Source: Cellulomonas persica (GTDB taxonomy: Bacteria > Actinomycetota > Actinomycetes > Actinomycetales > Cellulomonadaceae). From it: a stretch of DNA of 64,000 nucleotides. The notes below the pieces were generated by a model. That model did no database searches. It saw only the letters and a program-made list of their open reading frames with translations, and had not been told where the DNA came from. The stretch's first letter is position 1; the number at the start of each line of letters is the position of its first letter. Shown here piece after piece: positions 36,265-45,188 of this stretch. The position numbers and the translations under genes are program-made. The DNA is taken from assembly GCF_007989825.1 (NCBI RefSeq), contig NZ_BJUA01000008.1, positions 119,840 to 183,839 on the forward strand, given 5' to 3'.

Positions 36265-37155
36265 ATGGCGATCTTCCTCACCGAGGCCAGCAAGGTCATC
36301 GTCCAGGGCATGACCGGGTCCGAGGGCACCAAGCACACGACGCGCATGCTCGCGTCCGGCACGAACGTCGTCGGCGGCGTGAACCCGCGCAAGGCCGGCA
36401 CGAGCGCGTCGTTCCCGCAGGGCGAGGGCACGGTCGACGTCCCCGTCTTCGGCTCCGTGACCGAGGCCATCGAGGCCACGGGCGCCGACGTGTCCGTGAT
36501 CTTCGTGCCGCCGGCTCACACCAAGGGCGCGGTCATCGAGGCTGTGGACGCGGGCATCCCGCTCGTCGTCATCATCACCGAGGGCGTCCCGGTCGCCGAC
36601 ACCGCTGAGTTCTTCGCCTACGCGCAGGACAAGGGCGTGCGTCTCATCGGCCCGAACTGCCCCGGCCTGATCAGCCCCGGGAAGTCGAACGTCGGCATCA
36701 TCCCGGCGGACATCACCGGCCCCGGCCGCGTGGGCCTGGTCTCCAAGTCCGGCACCCTGACCTACCAGATGATGTACGAGCTGCGGGACTTCGGGTTCTC
36801 GTCGGCGGTCGGCATCGGCGGTGACCCGATCATCGGCACCACGCACATCGACGCGCTCGCCGCGTTCGAGGCGGACCCGGACACGGACGTCATCGTGATG
36901 ATCGGCGAGATCGGCGGCGACGCCGAGGAGCGTGCCGCCGAGTTCATCAAGGCGCACGTGACCAAGCCGGTCGTCGGCTACGTCGCGGGCTTCACCGCGC
37001 CCGAGGGCAAGACGATGGGCCACGCCGGCGCGATCGTGTCCGGCTCGTCGGGCACGGCGCAGGCGAAGAAGGAGGCCCTCGAGGCCGCGGGCGTCAAGGT
37101 CGGCAAGACGCCGTCCGAGACCGCCGCGCTGGCGCGCGAGCTGCTCTCCGCCTGA
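36265..37155 (+). CDS. sucD: Succinyl-CoA synthetase, alpha subunit
   Basis: CoA-binding and phosphohistidine subunit partnered with SucC. 296 residues, normal length. It contains the CoA-binding Rossmann start ([15 protein letters not shown]), the loop VKGGVNP-type block read here as [41 protein letters not shown], and the phosphorylated H253 in [18 protein letters not shown] precedes the ATG. A hairpin 8 bp after the stop ends the operon. Confidence 0.97.
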   Translation: MAIFLTEASKVIVQGMTGSEGTKHTTRMLASGTNVVGGVNPRKAGTSASFPQGEGTVDVPVFGSVTEAIEATGADVSVIFVPPAHTKGAVIEAVDAGIPLVVIITEGVPVADTAEFFAYAQDKGVRLIGPNCPGLISPGKSNVGIIPADITGPGRVGLVSKSGTLTYQMMYELRDFGFSSAVGIGGDPIIGTTHIDALAAFEADPDTDVIVMIGEIGGDAEERAAEFIKAHVTKPVVGYVAGFTAPEGKTMGHAGAIVSGSSGTAQAKKEALEAAGVKVGKTPSETAALARELLSA

Positions 37156-37163
37156 CACCCGTC

Positions 37164-37210
37164 ACGACGAACGCGCCGTCCCGGTCCGCCCGGAGCGGCG
37201 CGTTCGTCGT
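37164..37210. terminator. 15-bp perfect hairpin after sucD
   Basis: ACGACGAACGCGCCG (37164-37178) pairs with 37196-37210. The 17-nt loop contains a smaller CCGG/CCGG pairing, so the whole forms a long rod. It begins 8 bp after the sucD stop. No T-tract. Confidence 0.8.
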
Positions 37211-37360
37211 TCGCCGGCGCATGCGACGTTCGCCAGGGCGGCCCGGTGCCATCGTGTCCCCGCGCACCGGGATGTGAGGGACTCGTGAGGATGCGTCGGA
37301 TGTCGGGACGCGCCGGGCGGCGTGCCGGGTTCCGGGTGCGCGTGCGGCGACGATGAGGCG

Positions 37361-38647
37361 GTGAGTGTCCTGACCGGTGAGCGCGACCGCCCGCGCACGC
37401 GCCCCGGCGCCGCGCCCGGCCGCAACGGACGCTCCTCCGCGTTCTTCGTCAGCGCGCTCGACGGCTCGCCCCGCTGGGTCGCGGGTGCCCTCGCGGCGCT
37501 GCAGGGCGCTCTGCTGTCGCTCCTCGTCGTCGTCCTGCCGGCGGTCGCCGCCTACGTCGCGACGTCGGCCGACCCGGCGAACGAGGGCGTCGAGTGGTTC
37601 CGCTCGGTCGTCGTCGGGACGAGCCTGTGGGTCGCCGGGCACGGCGTGCCGCCCGACGTGGCGGGCGCCCAGGTCACGCTGGTCCCGCTCGGGATCACGC
37701 TGCTCGCGGTGTTCACGTCCTGGGCGTCGGCGCGGCGGTCCGGGGTGGTCGAACGCGCGGCGTTCCTGTCGGGGACCGTCACGTACGCGCTGGTCGTCGC
37801 GGTGCTGGGCGCGCTCGTCGGTGGTCCGGCCGCGGGGCTGCGCGGGCTCGTCGGTGGCGCGCTCGTCGGCGGGACCGGGATCGCCGCGGGGTTGCTCGCG
37901 CGGCCGGAGGCCCCGCCCTGGCGCGAGCTCACGCGGCCCGTGCACGGGCGGCTGCCCGTCGTGATCGCGACCGCGGTCGAGGCCGCCACCGTCGCGTTCG
38001 CCGCGCTCGTGCTCGTCGCCGCGTTCGTCGTGACCGCCTGGGTGCTCGCGGGTCGCACGACGATCGTCGCGATCGCCGAGGCGCTCGGCGTCGACCTGCT
38101 CGGTGGGGCGGTGCTCGCGCTCGCCGAGCTCGCGTTCGCACCGGTGCTGGTCGTGTGGGCGATCGCCTGGGTCGCCGGGCCCGGGTTCGCCGTGGGTGAG
38201 GGCTCGCACTTCGCCGTCGACACGATGGCGGGCGGCACGCTGCCGGCGGTGCCGATGCTCGGCGCGCTGCCGGGTGCGGACCTGACCGGCGGGCCCTCGT
38301 TGCTGGCGCCGCTGCTCGTCGTCGCGTGCGGCGGCGTGGCCGGCTGGTACCTGCACCGGGGGCTGCGCTCGCGCGACGGGCTGCGCGCCTGGAGCGCGAC
38401 CGCGGCGTGCCTCGCGACGGCCCTGCTGACCGGCGTGGCCGTGGCCCTCGTGGTCCTGCCCGCGTCCGGCGGGATCGGCCCGGGGCGGATGTCCGAGATC
38501 GGTGCACCCGCCCTGCTCGTCGGCGGATACGTCGCGCTCGAGATGCTCGTCGGCGCGCTCGTCGTGGTGGTCCCCGCCGACCGCCTGCTGCGCGCCGCCA
38601 CCGTGCAGGCGATCCGGCGCGGGTGGGGGCGGCTGCGACGGTCCTAG
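37361..38647 (+). CDS. DUF6350 (PerM-like) polytopic membrane protein
   Basis: 428 residues with about ten membrane helices and short loops, the layout of actinobacterial DUF6350 proteins; some relatives are called the cell-division protein PerM. Landmarks include PRWVAGALAALQGALLSLLVV, the outside loop with W-x-x-G-H-G, and GEGSHFAVDTMAGG. It normally lies just after sucCD, as here. The GTG at 37361 comes 6 nt after GACGAT and fits a leaderless start. No enzymatic residues are evident. In the usual gene order purN would follow; here an unrelated minus-strand gene follows instead. Confidence 0.75.
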   Translation: MSVLTGERDRPRTRPGAAPGRNGRSSAFFVSALDGSPRWVAGALAALQGALLSLLVVVLPAVAAYVATSADPANEGVEWFRSVVVGTSLWVAGHGVPPDVAGAQVTLVPLGITLLAVFTSWASARRSGVVERAAFLSGTVTYALVVAVLGALVGGPAAGLRGLVGGALVGGTGIAAGLLARPEAPPWRELTRPVHGRLPVVIATAVEAATVAFAALVLVAAFVVTAWVLAGRTTIVAIAEALGVDLLGGAVLALAELAFAPVLVVWAIAWVAGPGFAVGEGSHFAVDTMAGGTLPAVPMLGALPGADLTGGPSLLAPLLVVACGGVAGWYLHRGLRSRDGLRAWSATAACLATALLTGVAVALVVLPASGGIGPGRMSEIGAPALLVGGYVALEMLVGALVVVVPADRLLRAATVQAIRRGWGRLRRS

Positions 38648-38666
38648 CTCCCGGCCGTGCCGGCGC

Positions 38667-39236
38667 CTAGCGCGGGGTGCGGCTCTGGAGCCACTCGTCG
38701 ACCGACTCCTTGAACTGCGTCTCGCACTCCTGACGCGCGCTGATGGTCAGCGCACCGGCGAGGCACTCCTGGCGGTCCAGGTACAGCGGCCACATGAGGG
38801 CCATGGCGCTCGAGACGACGAGCCAGAACGCCGCGAGCCCCACGCCGCCGATGAGCATCCCGGTGAGCGCGCCGCGCACGCGCGCCCGGACGGCTCGCAC
38901 GAGTGCGCGCGCGCCGACGACGAGCGCGAGCACGGTGAAGGCCAGGCCGGCGGCCTGCCACGGGACCGGGAACGAGCTCGTGAGCACCGCGGCGAGCATG
39001 AGAGCCGCGAACGTCCGGGCGCTGCGGGTGATCGCGGCAACCTGCTCGGGGTCGGGTGCCGGGGTCTCGTGCGGCGGGGGAGCGACGGGGCGCTGCGCGG
39101 GCGGCAGCCCCCAGCCCGCCCGGGGTCCCTGCTGCTGCGCGGGGCCCGGCTCGGGGTCGTCGCGCTCGTGGGTGCCGCTCGCGGGCGCCGCGCCGTGGGT
39201 CGGCCGGTCGTCCGGCGGCGCGTAGGGGTTGCTCAC
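38667..39236 (-). CDS. Proline-rich, three-helix membrane protein of unknown function
   Basis: 189 residues: a disordered Pro/Gly-rich N-terminus (about 1-60; NPYAPPDDRPTHG is typical of actinobacterial small membrane proteins), three or four membrane helices (about 73-92, 95-115 and 122-150), and a C-terminal outside segment with three Cys (DRQECLAGALTISARQECET). The GTG at 39236 stands 6 nt after GAGAAT on the minus strand. Its end lies 19 bp from the convergent DUF6350 stop. No homologue of known function was recognised. Confidence 0.65.
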   Translation of the reverse strand: MSNPYAPPDDRPTHGAAPASGTHERDDPEPGPAQQQGPRAGWGLPPAQRPVAPPPHETPAPDPEQVAAITRSARTFAALMLAAVLTSSFPVPWQAAGLAFTVLALVVGARALVRAVRARVRGALTGMLIGGVGLAAFWLVVSSAMALMWPLYLDRQECLAGALTISARQECETQFKESVDEWLQSRTPR

Positions 39237-39333
39237 GCACCCATTCTCGCCCAGGCGTCCCACACGTGCCGCAGCCCACCGCGCACCGGCGGCGCCGTGG
39301 CGTCCACCTCCTGCCAGCGGGCGTTCGCGGGTG

Positions 39334-40290
39334 TCAGCGGGTCAGGTGGGTGCGCCACCAGGACACGGTCTCGTCGACGATCTCGTCCCAGGGCGTCGGG
39401 GACAGTGCCAGGAGCGACTCAGAGGCGGTCGAGTCCATCTCGAACGGCTCGACGAACTGGTAGCGGGTGCGGTGCACCTCGCGCAGCACGGGCGAGACGA
39501 CGCCCGCCGCAGCGAGCACGGCACCGGGCACCGGGGCGATGCGGGGCACGGCCGTCCCCGCCCGGGCGGCGAGGCGGGAGGCGAGCTCGCGGTAGGTCAG
39601 GGGCGGGTTCGTCGGCGCCAGGACGGGGCGTCCCCAGGCGGCGTGCGTGCGTGCCGCGGCGGCCATCGCGGCGACCATGTCGGGCAGGTAGGTCCACGAG
39701 TGCGGCTGGTCCGGGTCGCCGATCGGGCGCGCGGTGCCGCCGCGCAGCACGGGCCGCAGCAGTCGGTCGCCCGCGTGCGCGTCGCCGGTCGCCAGCGGGC
39801 CGAGGTAGTCGGACGCGCGTACCTCGGTCGCGCGCACGTCGCCCGCCGCCGTGCGCGCCGCCGTCTCGTGCCACATCGCGGCGCGCACGCGACCTTTGGC
39901 CTCGGTGCTGGACAGCGGTGTGTCCTCCCGCATGACGCCGCTTCCGGCGCCGTAGCCGTACAGGTTGGCCGCCACGACGAGCACCGCACCGGTCGCCTGC
40001 GCGGCGTCCAGCGCGGCGCGGTGCAGGCCGGGCCACGCGGTCGGCCACCGGTCGTAGCGGGGGTTGGCGCACTGGTGCAGGGCGACGGCGCCGTGGGCCA
40101 GTCGGGCGAGGGTCCGGGCGTCCGAGGCGTCGGCCGCGACATGCGTCCACGGTCCGGGTACGGCGGGGCGCGTCCCACCCTCGGTCCCGCCGGACCGGGA
40201 GATGACGAGGACCTCGTGCCCGTGCGACGTGAGCAGCCGGGCGAGCGACGTGCCGACCGGCCCTTTGCCGATGATGACGTGACGGGGCAT
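39334..40290 (-). CDS. NAD(P)-dependent epimerase/dehydratase-like oxidoreductase
   Basis: 318 residues of the atypical short-chain dehydrogenase class. The dinucleotide-binding start is HVIIGKGPVGTSLARLL (GxGxxG, residues 8-14). The canonical YxxxK pair is not obvious (VVAANLYGYGAGSGVM holds a Tyr without the Lys), which is common in NmrA/atypical members that sense rather than turn over NAD(P). It shares a 145-bp control region with the divergent TetR gene, which probably regulates it. AGGAG precedes the ATG. Substrate unknown. Confidence 0.8.
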   Translation of the reverse strand: MPRHVIIGKGPVGTSLARLLTSHGHEVLVISRSGGTEGGTRPAVPGPWTHVAADASDARTLARLAHGAVALHQCANPRYDRWPTAWPGLHRAALDAAQATGAVLVVAANLYGYGAGSGVMREDTPLSSTEAKGRVRAAMWHETAARTAAGDVRATEVRASDYLGPLATGDAHAGDRLLRPVLRGGTARPIGDPDQPHSWTYLPDMVAAMAAAARTHAAWGRPVLAPTNPPLTYRELASRLAARAGTAVPRIAPVPGAVLAAAGVVSPVLREVHRTRYQFVEPFEMDSTASESLLALSPTPWDEIVDETVSWWRTHLTR

Positions 40291-40326
40291 GGGTGCTCCT
40301 GGACGACGGGCTCCGACGACGGTCGG

Positions 40327-40368
40327 AAGCGTGAGCGGTGCTCTCGAATGAGATCAATGCTCACGCTT
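40327..40368. promoter_or_regulatory. Inverted repeat between the oxidoreductase and TetR genes
   Basis: AAGCGTGAGC (40327-40336) and GCTCACGCTT (40359-40368) are perfect 10-bp inverted copies 22 bp apart. A further small palindrome, GAGCA-C-TGCTC, lies at about 40405-40415. The location between the divergent pair makes it the best candidate operator of the TetR protein. Confidence 0.55.
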
Positions 40369-40423
40369 GGCGCCGACGCCGTCAAGAGCGGCGATCACAT
40401 TGATGAGCACTGCTCGCGTCAGG

Positions 40424-40429
40424 CATCAT
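40424..40429 (+). promoter_or_regulatory. -10 like box CATCAT of the TetR gene
   Basis: CATCAT ends 6 nt before the ATG at 40436 with no ribosome binding site between, consistent with a leaderless start. Confidence 0.4.
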
Positions 40430-40435
40430 CGGGCG

Positions 40436-41197
40436 ATGAGCCCGGACGCCCCCACGACCCCACGCGCGCGGGCCCGTGCGGCCTTCCGGGCCGACCTGCT
40501 GGCCGCCGCGCGTGCGCGGATCGCCGCCGAGGGCGCCGCGCAGCTCTCGCTACGGGCCCTGGCGCGCGACCTGGGGGTCGCCTCGTCCGCGGTGTACCGC
40601 TACGTCGAGTCGCGCGACGCCCTGCTGACGCTGCTCATCGTCGAGGCCTACGACGAGGTCGCCGACGCGTGCGAGCGCGCCCTCGCCCACGCCGCCGCGA
40701 GGTCGGCGACACCGGGGCAGACCTGGCTCGCGGTGGGCCGGGCGTTGCGCAGCTGGGCGGTCGAGCACCGCCACTCCTACGAGCTCATCTACGGCACGCC
40801 CGTGCCGGGGTACGCCGCGCCCCGGGACACCATCGCGCACGCGACGCGTGTGTGGGCCGCTCTGGCGACCCCGCTCGTCGACGCGCACGCGCGCGGCGAG
40901 CTGGGTCCGTCCCCGGCCGACGGTCGCAGCGACGGCCTGGTCGCGCCGCTGGCGATCGAGCTCGCGCGCAGCCTGCCCGGTGCCGGCGGCCCGGCTACGG
41001 CGCAGGCCGGCTCGTCCGAGCAGGTCGCGGCGCTCGTCGTACGGTCCTGCACGCTGTTCGAGGCCCTGCTCGGTGCCGTCGCCGCCGAGCTGTTCGGCCA
41101 CCTGACGAACGTCGCCGCCGACCCCGCACGGGCCTTCGACATCACGCTCGCGAGCGTCGCAGCGGGAGTCGGGTTGCGCGTGGAGCTCGAGGGCTAG
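40436..41197 (+). CDS. TetR-family transcriptional regulator
   Basis: 253 residues. The N-terminal HTH (about 20-65) is clear: AARARIAAEGAAQLSLRALA, DLGVASSAVYRYVESRDALL. The C-terminal ligand domain (about 85-245) contains the ELIYGTPVPGY block of the WHG-type TetR C-terminal family. Probably represses the divergent oxidoreductase and itself through the inverted repeat between them. The stop codon TAG is part of the -10 box TAGACT of the purH leader, so the two transcripts abut. The ligand is unknown. Confidence 0.9.
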   Translation: MSPDAPTTPRARARAAFRADLLAAARARIAAEGAAQLSLRALARDLGVASSAVYRYVESRDALLTLLIVEAYDEVADACERALAHAAARSATPGQTWLAVGRALRSWAVEHRHSYELIYGTPVPGYAAPRDTIAHATRVWAALATPLVDAHARGELGPSPADGRSDGLVAPLAIELARSLPGAGGPATAQAGSSEQVAALVVRSCTLFEALLGAVAAELFGHLTNVAADPARAFDITLASVAAGVGLRVELEG

Positions 41198-41200
41198 ACT
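41195..41200 (+). promoter_or_regulatory. -10 box TAGACT of the purH leader
   Basis: TAGACT overlaps the TetR stop codon. Transcription would begin at about 41207, at the 5' edge of the riboswitch, which fits a complete aptamer in the mRNA. Confidence 0.5.
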
Positions 41201-41205
41201 CGTCA

Positions 41206-41312
41206 CGGCCGTGACTGGCGAAGGTGGGACCGACCACCGGGGAGCGGCTGAAGTGCCCCTGCAGTGCACCGCCCGCCTGGGTGCCTGGGTCCCACCTCGA
41301 TGCCGACCCAGG
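41206..41312 (+). ncRNA. ZTP riboswitch (pfl motif) with expression platform, controlling purH
   Basis: The leader carries the conserved pfl elements in order: CGTGACTGGCG (41210-41220), GGTGGGACC and CCACCGGGGAGC (41223-41246), then after a variable stretch CCGCCTGGGT-like sequence (41273-41282). These bind ZTP/ZMP, the AICAR-derived signal of low 10-formyl-tetrahydrofolate, exactly the cofactor PurH needs. Downstream, ACCCAGG (41306-41312), which contains part of the ribosome binding site AGGAG, can pair with either of two CCTGGGT copies (41276-41282 and 41284-41290). GGTCCCACC (41288-41296) is a perfect complement of aptamer bases 41223-41231. This gives competing folds. Known members of the class mostly turn genes on when ZTP rises. 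Confidence 0.88.
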
Positions 41313-41320
41313 AGTGTGCC

Positions 41321-42955
41321 GTGAGCGCTGTCCCTCCCGTCCCCAGCACCCAGCTCGACCCGGCCTCTGACGAGACCCGCCGCCCCGTGCGCCGCGCGCT
41401 CGTCTCCGTCTACGACAAGACCGGGCTCGTGACGCTCGCGACCGAGCTGCACGCCGCGGGCGTCGAGCTCGTCTCGACCGGCTCGACCGCCGCGACGATC
41501 GCCGCCGCGGACATCCCGGTGACGAAGGTCGAGGGCCTCACCGGGTTCCCCGAGTGCCTCGACGGGCGCGTGAAGACGCTGCACCCGCGCGTGCACGCCG
41601 GGATCCTCGCGGACACGCGCCGGCCCGAGCACCTCGCGCAGCTCGACGAGCTCGGCATCGAGGCGTTCGAGCTCGTCGTCGTCAACCTGTACCCGTTCAC
41701 GCAGACCGTCGCGTCGGGCGCCGGTCCCGACGAGTGCGTCGAGCAGATCGACATCGGGGGGCCGTCGATGGTCCGCGCGGCGGCGAAGAACCACCCGAGC
41801 GTCGCGGTCGTCGTCGACCCCGCCCGGTACGAGGACGTGGCCGCTGCCGCGGCGGGCGGCGGGTTCACGCTCGCGCAGCGCCGGCTGCTCGCGGCGGAGG
41901 CGTTCGCGCACACCGCGGCGTACGACATCGCGGTGTCGGGCTGGTTCGCGAACGCGTACGCGCCCGACGAGCAGGCGCTCGAGTCGGGCTTCGGCGCGCT
42001 CGTCGGCGCGCAGTGGACGCGCGGCGAGGTGCTCCGGTACGGCGAGAACCCGCACCAGTCCGCGGCCCTGTACCTGTCCGAGGCGGGCCGCGCCGGTCAG
42101 GGCCTGGCCGGCGCCACGCAGCTGCACGGCAAGGCGATGAGCTACAACAACTACGTCGACGCGGACGCCGCGTGGCGCGCCGCGCACGACCACGGCGACG
42201 CGGCCACCGTCGCGATCATCAAGCACGCCAACCCGTGCGGGATCGCGGTCGGGGCGGACGTCGCGGACGCGCACGCCAAGGCGCACGCGTGCGACCCGGT
42301 GTCCGCGTTCGGCGGCGTGATCGCGACGAACCAGCGCGTGACGCTCGCCGCGGCGGAGCAGATCGCACCGGTGTTCACCGAGGTCGTCGTGGCGCCCGCG
42401 TTCGACGACGACGCGCTCGCGGTCCTCACGCAGAAGAAGAACATCCGGCTGCTCGTCGTCGACGCTCCCGAGGCGCCGATCGTCGAGATGCGTCCGGTGT
42501 CCGGCGGCCTGCTGCTGCAGCACGTCGACCGTGTCGACGCGGCGGGCGACGACCCGGCCACGTGGACGCTTGCGACGGGCGAGGCCGCCGACGACGCGAC
42601 GCTCGCGGACCTGGCGTTCGCCTGGCGTGCGGTCCGCGCGGTGAAGTCCAACGCGATCCTGCTCGCGGACGACGGCGCGTCGGTCGGCGTGGGGATGGGG
42701 CAGGTCAACCGGGTCGACTCGTGCCGCCTCGCGGTCGAGCGCGCGAACTCGGGCGGCGCCGAGCGCGCGCGGGGCGCGGTCGCGGCCTCCGACGCGTTCT
42801 TCCCGTTCGCGGACGGCCTGCAGGTCCTGCTCGACGCGGGTGTGCGCGCGGTGGTCCAGCCGGGTGGTTCGGTGCGCGACGAGGAGGTCATCGAGGCCGC
42901 CCGCGCCGCGGGGGTCACGCTCTACCTGACGGGCACGCGCCACTTCGCGCACTGA
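41321..42955 (+). CDS. purH: AICAR transformylase/IMP cyclohydrolase
   Basis: Bifunctional enzyme for the last two steps of IMP synthesis. 544 residues. The N-terminal cyclohydrolase domain (about 20-220) shows [23 protein letters not shown] and [12 protein letters not shown]. The C-terminal transformylase holds [13 protein letters not shown], the catalytic [18 protein letters not shown] and the terminal [12 protein letters not shown]...[10 protein letters not shown]. All key residues are present. The GTG at 41321 follows AGGAG at 7 nt and is the first codon after the riboswitch. Its usual companion purN is not adjacent. A hairpin follows the stop. Confidence 0.97.
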   Translation: MSAVPPVPSTQLDPASDETRRPVRRALVSVYDKTGLVTLATELHAAGVELVSTGSTAATIAAADIPVTKVEGLTGFPECLDGRVKTLHPRVHAGILADTRRPEHLAQLDELGIEAFELVVVNLYPFTQTVASGAGPDECVEQIDIGGPSMVRAAAKNHPSVAVVVDPARYEDVAAAAAGGGFTLAQRRLLAAEAFAHTAAYDIAVSGWFANAYAPDEQALESGFGALVGAQWTRGEVLRYGENPHQSAALYLSEAGRAGQGLAGATQLHGKAMSYNNYVDADAAWRAAHDHGDAATVAIIKHANPCGIAVGADVADAHAKAHACDPVSAFGGVIATNQRVTLAAAEQIAPVFTEVVVAPAFDDDALAVLTQKKNIRLLVVDAPEAPIVEMRPVSGGLLLQHVDRVDAAGDDPATWTLATGEAADDATLADLAFAWRAVRAVKSNAILLADDGASVGVGMGQVNRVDSCRLAVERANSGGAERARGAVAASDAFFPFADGLQVLLDAGVRAVVQPGGSVRDEEVIEAARAAGVTLYLTGTRHFAH

Positions 42956-42993
42956 CGTCGCTCGCCGCGACCGCGGCACCGAGGCCTGACCGA

Positions 42994-43030
42994 CCGCGAG
43001 CCTCGTCCCCGCGCGGGACGGGGCTCGCGG
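42994..43030. terminator. 16-bp hairpin between purH and the FAD reductase
   Basis: CCGCGAGCCTCGTCCC (42994-43009) pairs with 43015-43030 with a single G-U type pair and a CGCGC loop. Shared by two convergent genes. No T-tract. Confidence 0.8.
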
Positions 43031-43035
43031 CCTGC

Positions 43036-44289
43036 TCAGGCGCGCAGCGGCAGGTCGGGGTCGGCCGCGCGCGTGCGTGCCAGGACGGGCAGCTCCGCCG
43101 CGGTGAACAGGCGCCGGGCCGCGCCGACGTCGCGCGGTCGGTCGACGGTGAGGACGGCGCTGAGCGTGTCCGCCCCCGGGCGGTACCACAGTGCGCTCCA
43201 GCCGCCGCCCGCGGCCGCGTCGCCGCGCAGCACGACCTCGTCGCCCGGAGCGGGCTGGCCGAAGAGCGTGAGCTCACGCCCGAGCTGCGTCGAGAACACG
43301 TACGGGGCCCGGTCGGCGCGCGCTGCGGTCGCGCCCGGGTCGAGCAGGTCGGCGACGAGCTCGGCCGGGTCACGCAGCGCGCCGTCCCAGTGCCCGCCCG
43401 GCACCCAGCCGTGCCGGTGCGAGCGGCGCAGCGTCACGTCGCCGACCGCGCGCACGTGGCGCGGCGCGCCGAGCACCGCGAAACCCTCGTCCACCCGCAG
43501 CGCGCCGTCGGTCTCGCGCGGCAGCGCGTCACCGAGCCAGGCGGTGGCGGGCCGCGCGCCGACGGCGGCGAGCACCACGTCGGCCCGCAGCGTCGTCCCG
43601 TCGGTGAGCCGGACGCCGTCGTCGTCCACGGCGGCCACCTGCCGCCCGGTGAGCAGCCGGACGCCGTGCTCGCCGTACCAGGGCACCGTCAGCGCGCCGA
43701 CCTGCGCTCCGAGCGCGGCGGCGAGCGGCGTGGGCGCGGCCTCGACCACGGTGACGTCCACGCCCGCACGCGCCGCGACACCCGCGACCTCCGCGCCGAT
43801 CCAGCCCGCACCCACGACGACGAGCCGGTCGCCCGGGCGCAGCGCGGCGCGCAGGTGCTCGGCGTCCGCTGCGGTGTGCAGCGTGCGCGCGGCGGTCCAG
43901 GCGGGCGGCCGGGTCGCGTGCGCACCGGTCGCGACGACGACTGCGTCGGCCGTGACGTCGCCGGCGTCCGTCAGGACGGTGGCACGGTCAGGGTGCACGA
44001 CGAGGCCGCGCGCGGGTCGGTCGAGGTGCACCTCGTCGGCCTGGGACGTGATGTCCGTGCCGACCTCGTCGGCGAGCCACGCGGGCGCCACGCGGTCGAG
44101 CAGGTGCTTGGACAGCGGGGGCCGGTCGTACGGTGGTACGCCCTCGGCACCCAGCACGACGACGCGGCCCGCGAACCCGGCGTCACGCAGCGCCGCGACG
44201 GTCTGCGTCGCGGCCAGCCCGGCCCCCACGACGAGCACGGACTCCGGGACGGCGGCGGGCGACGGCGATCCGGGGGGCGTGGGGCTCAC
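43036..44289 (-). CDS. FAD-dependent NAD(P)H oxidoreductase (ferredoxin-reductase type)
   Basis: 417 residues with the fold of putidaredoxin/ferredoxin reductases: FAD-binding SVLVVGAGLAATQTVAALR (about 17-35), PPYDRPPLSKHLL, the NAD(P)-binding VVVGAGWIGAEVAG (about 165-178), a late FAD block ending in VRAVGDVTL, and a C-terminal reductase domain (about 330-410). It probably passes electrons to a ferredoxin, a monooxygenase or a dioxygenase, none of which is nearby. GTG start 6 nt after TACCGT on the minus strand (44301-44296), so a leaderless message is likely. Confidence 0.87.
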   Translation of the reverse strand: MSPTPPGSPSPAAVPESVLVVGAGLAATQTVAALRDAGFAGRVVVLGAEGVPPYDRPPLSKHLLDRVAPAWLADEVGTDITSQADEVHLDRPARGLVVHPDRATVLTDAGDVTADAVVVATGAHATRPPAWTAARTLHTAADAEHLRAALRPGDRLVVVGAGWIGAEVAGVAARAGVDVTVVEAAPTPLAAALGAQVGALTVPWYGEHGVRLLTGRQVAAVDDDGVRLTDGTTLRADVVLAAVGARPATAWLGDALPRETDGALRVDEGFAVLGAPRHVRAVGDVTLRRSHRHGWVPGGHWDGALRDPAELVADLLDPGATAARADRAPYVFSTQLGRELTLFGQPAPGDEVVLRGDAAAGGGWSALWYRPGADTLSAVLTVDRPRDVGAARRLFTAAELPVLARTRAADPDLPLRA

Positions 44290-44295
44290 CCGGCA

Positions 44296-44301
44296 ACGGT
44301 A
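44296..44301 (-). promoter_or_regulatory. -10 box TACCGT of the FAD reductase, leaderless spacing
   Basis: On the minus strand TACCGT ends 6 nt before the GTG at 44289. It fixes the start codon. Confidence 0.55.
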
Positions 44302-44323
44302 GTCTCAGCGGTCGGGAGGCGGG

Positions 44324-45022
44324 ATGGTTCACGAACGTGTGCACGGCCACGTGCACCGGGACGCGACGCAGCGCTCGGGGCAGGGTCCGACGCTGCCCGA
44401 GACGTCGACCCCGCGCCCGCCCGGTCCTGTGACCTCGGCTGCCGTGCCGGTCGCACCTCCCGCGCTCACCCCGATCCCTGCGCGGTCGATGGCCTGGCCT
44501 CCGGTGAACCAGCCGCCCACCGCTCAGGCGCGCCCGGCTGAGCGGCGCACCCCTGAGCCCCGCCCCGTTGAGCCCTACCCCGCTCAGGCCCGCCCCGTTG
44601 AAGCCCGCCCCGCTGAGCAGCCGCCGGCCGGCGCGCCCTCCGTCGCCTCGGGGCCGGCCGCCGCTCCGGACGCCGGGGTCACCGCGGCCGCACCCGCCGC
44701 GGACGTGCCGGCAGCCGAACGGCCCCTGGACCCGCGCGCGATCGCGCGCGCCTCGCTGCAGGCGTCGCGCAACGCGTCGCTGTGGTGGACGTGCGGCGGC
44801 GTCGTCGTCGCGTGCGTCGTCGCGCTGGTGGCGGGCACCGCGGCCGGGGCGTGGGTGCTGTCCACGCTGCTGGCGGCTGCGGCCGCGGTGCGCGCGGTCC
44901 GCCCCGCGCCGGGTCCGGTCGCGCTCGCGGTGCGATCGCGCGCCGTCGACGTGACGATCCTGTGCTTCCTGGCGGTGTCGATCGCGGTGCTCGCGGCGCT
45001 GCTGCCCACGCCCGAGATCTGA
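44324..45022 (+). CDS. DUF3017 membrane protein with Pro-rich N-terminus
   Basis: 232 residues. About 140 disordered residues rich in Pro/Ala/Glu with short repeats (PEPRPVEP, PAQARPVEARPAEQ) precede a DUF3017-like membrane domain of three helices (about 148-172, 175-190 and 205-228; NASLWWTCGGVVVACVVALV). In many actinobacteria a DUF3017 gene lies next to purH and mdh or folD, matching its position here. GGGAGGC precedes the ATG at 44324. Function unknown. Confidence 0.72.
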   Translation: MVHERVHGHVHRDATQRSGQGPTLPETSTPRPPGPVTSAAVPVAPPALTPIPARSMAWPPVNQPPTAQARPAERRTPEPRPVEPYPAQARPVEARPAEQPPAGAPSVASGPAAAPDAGVTAAAPAADVPAAERPLDPRAIARASLQASRNASLWWTCGGVVVACVVALVAGTAAGAWVLSTLLAAAAAVRAVRPAPGPVALAVRSRAVDVTILCFLAVSIAVLAALLPTPEI

Positions 45023-45138
45023 GCGTCGGGCACGGACCCGGCCCGAGCGCGACGACGCGCCGCGCGCTCGACGCGTCGCCCGAAGCCGGTCACTCGCACC
45101 ACGACGCCGCGCAGGGAGAGCTCCCCGCTCGGAGACGA

Positions 45139-45173
45139 CGAAGGGGCCCGGGACGACGTCCCGGACCCCTTCG
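45139..45173. terminator. 16-bp hairpin between DUF3017 and aquaporin genes
   Basis: CGAAGGGGCCCGGGAC (45139-45154) pairs with 45158-45173 with one mismatch. It lies between two convergent stops. No T-tract. Confidence 0.75.
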
Positions 45174-45188
45174 CGTGTCGTCAGCGGA

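Noticed and set aside
40367..40435. Longer form of the TetR protein starting at 40367
   Set aside because: The extra residues are not part of the TetR fold and would read through the probable operator; CATCAT stands 6 nt before the ATG at 40436.
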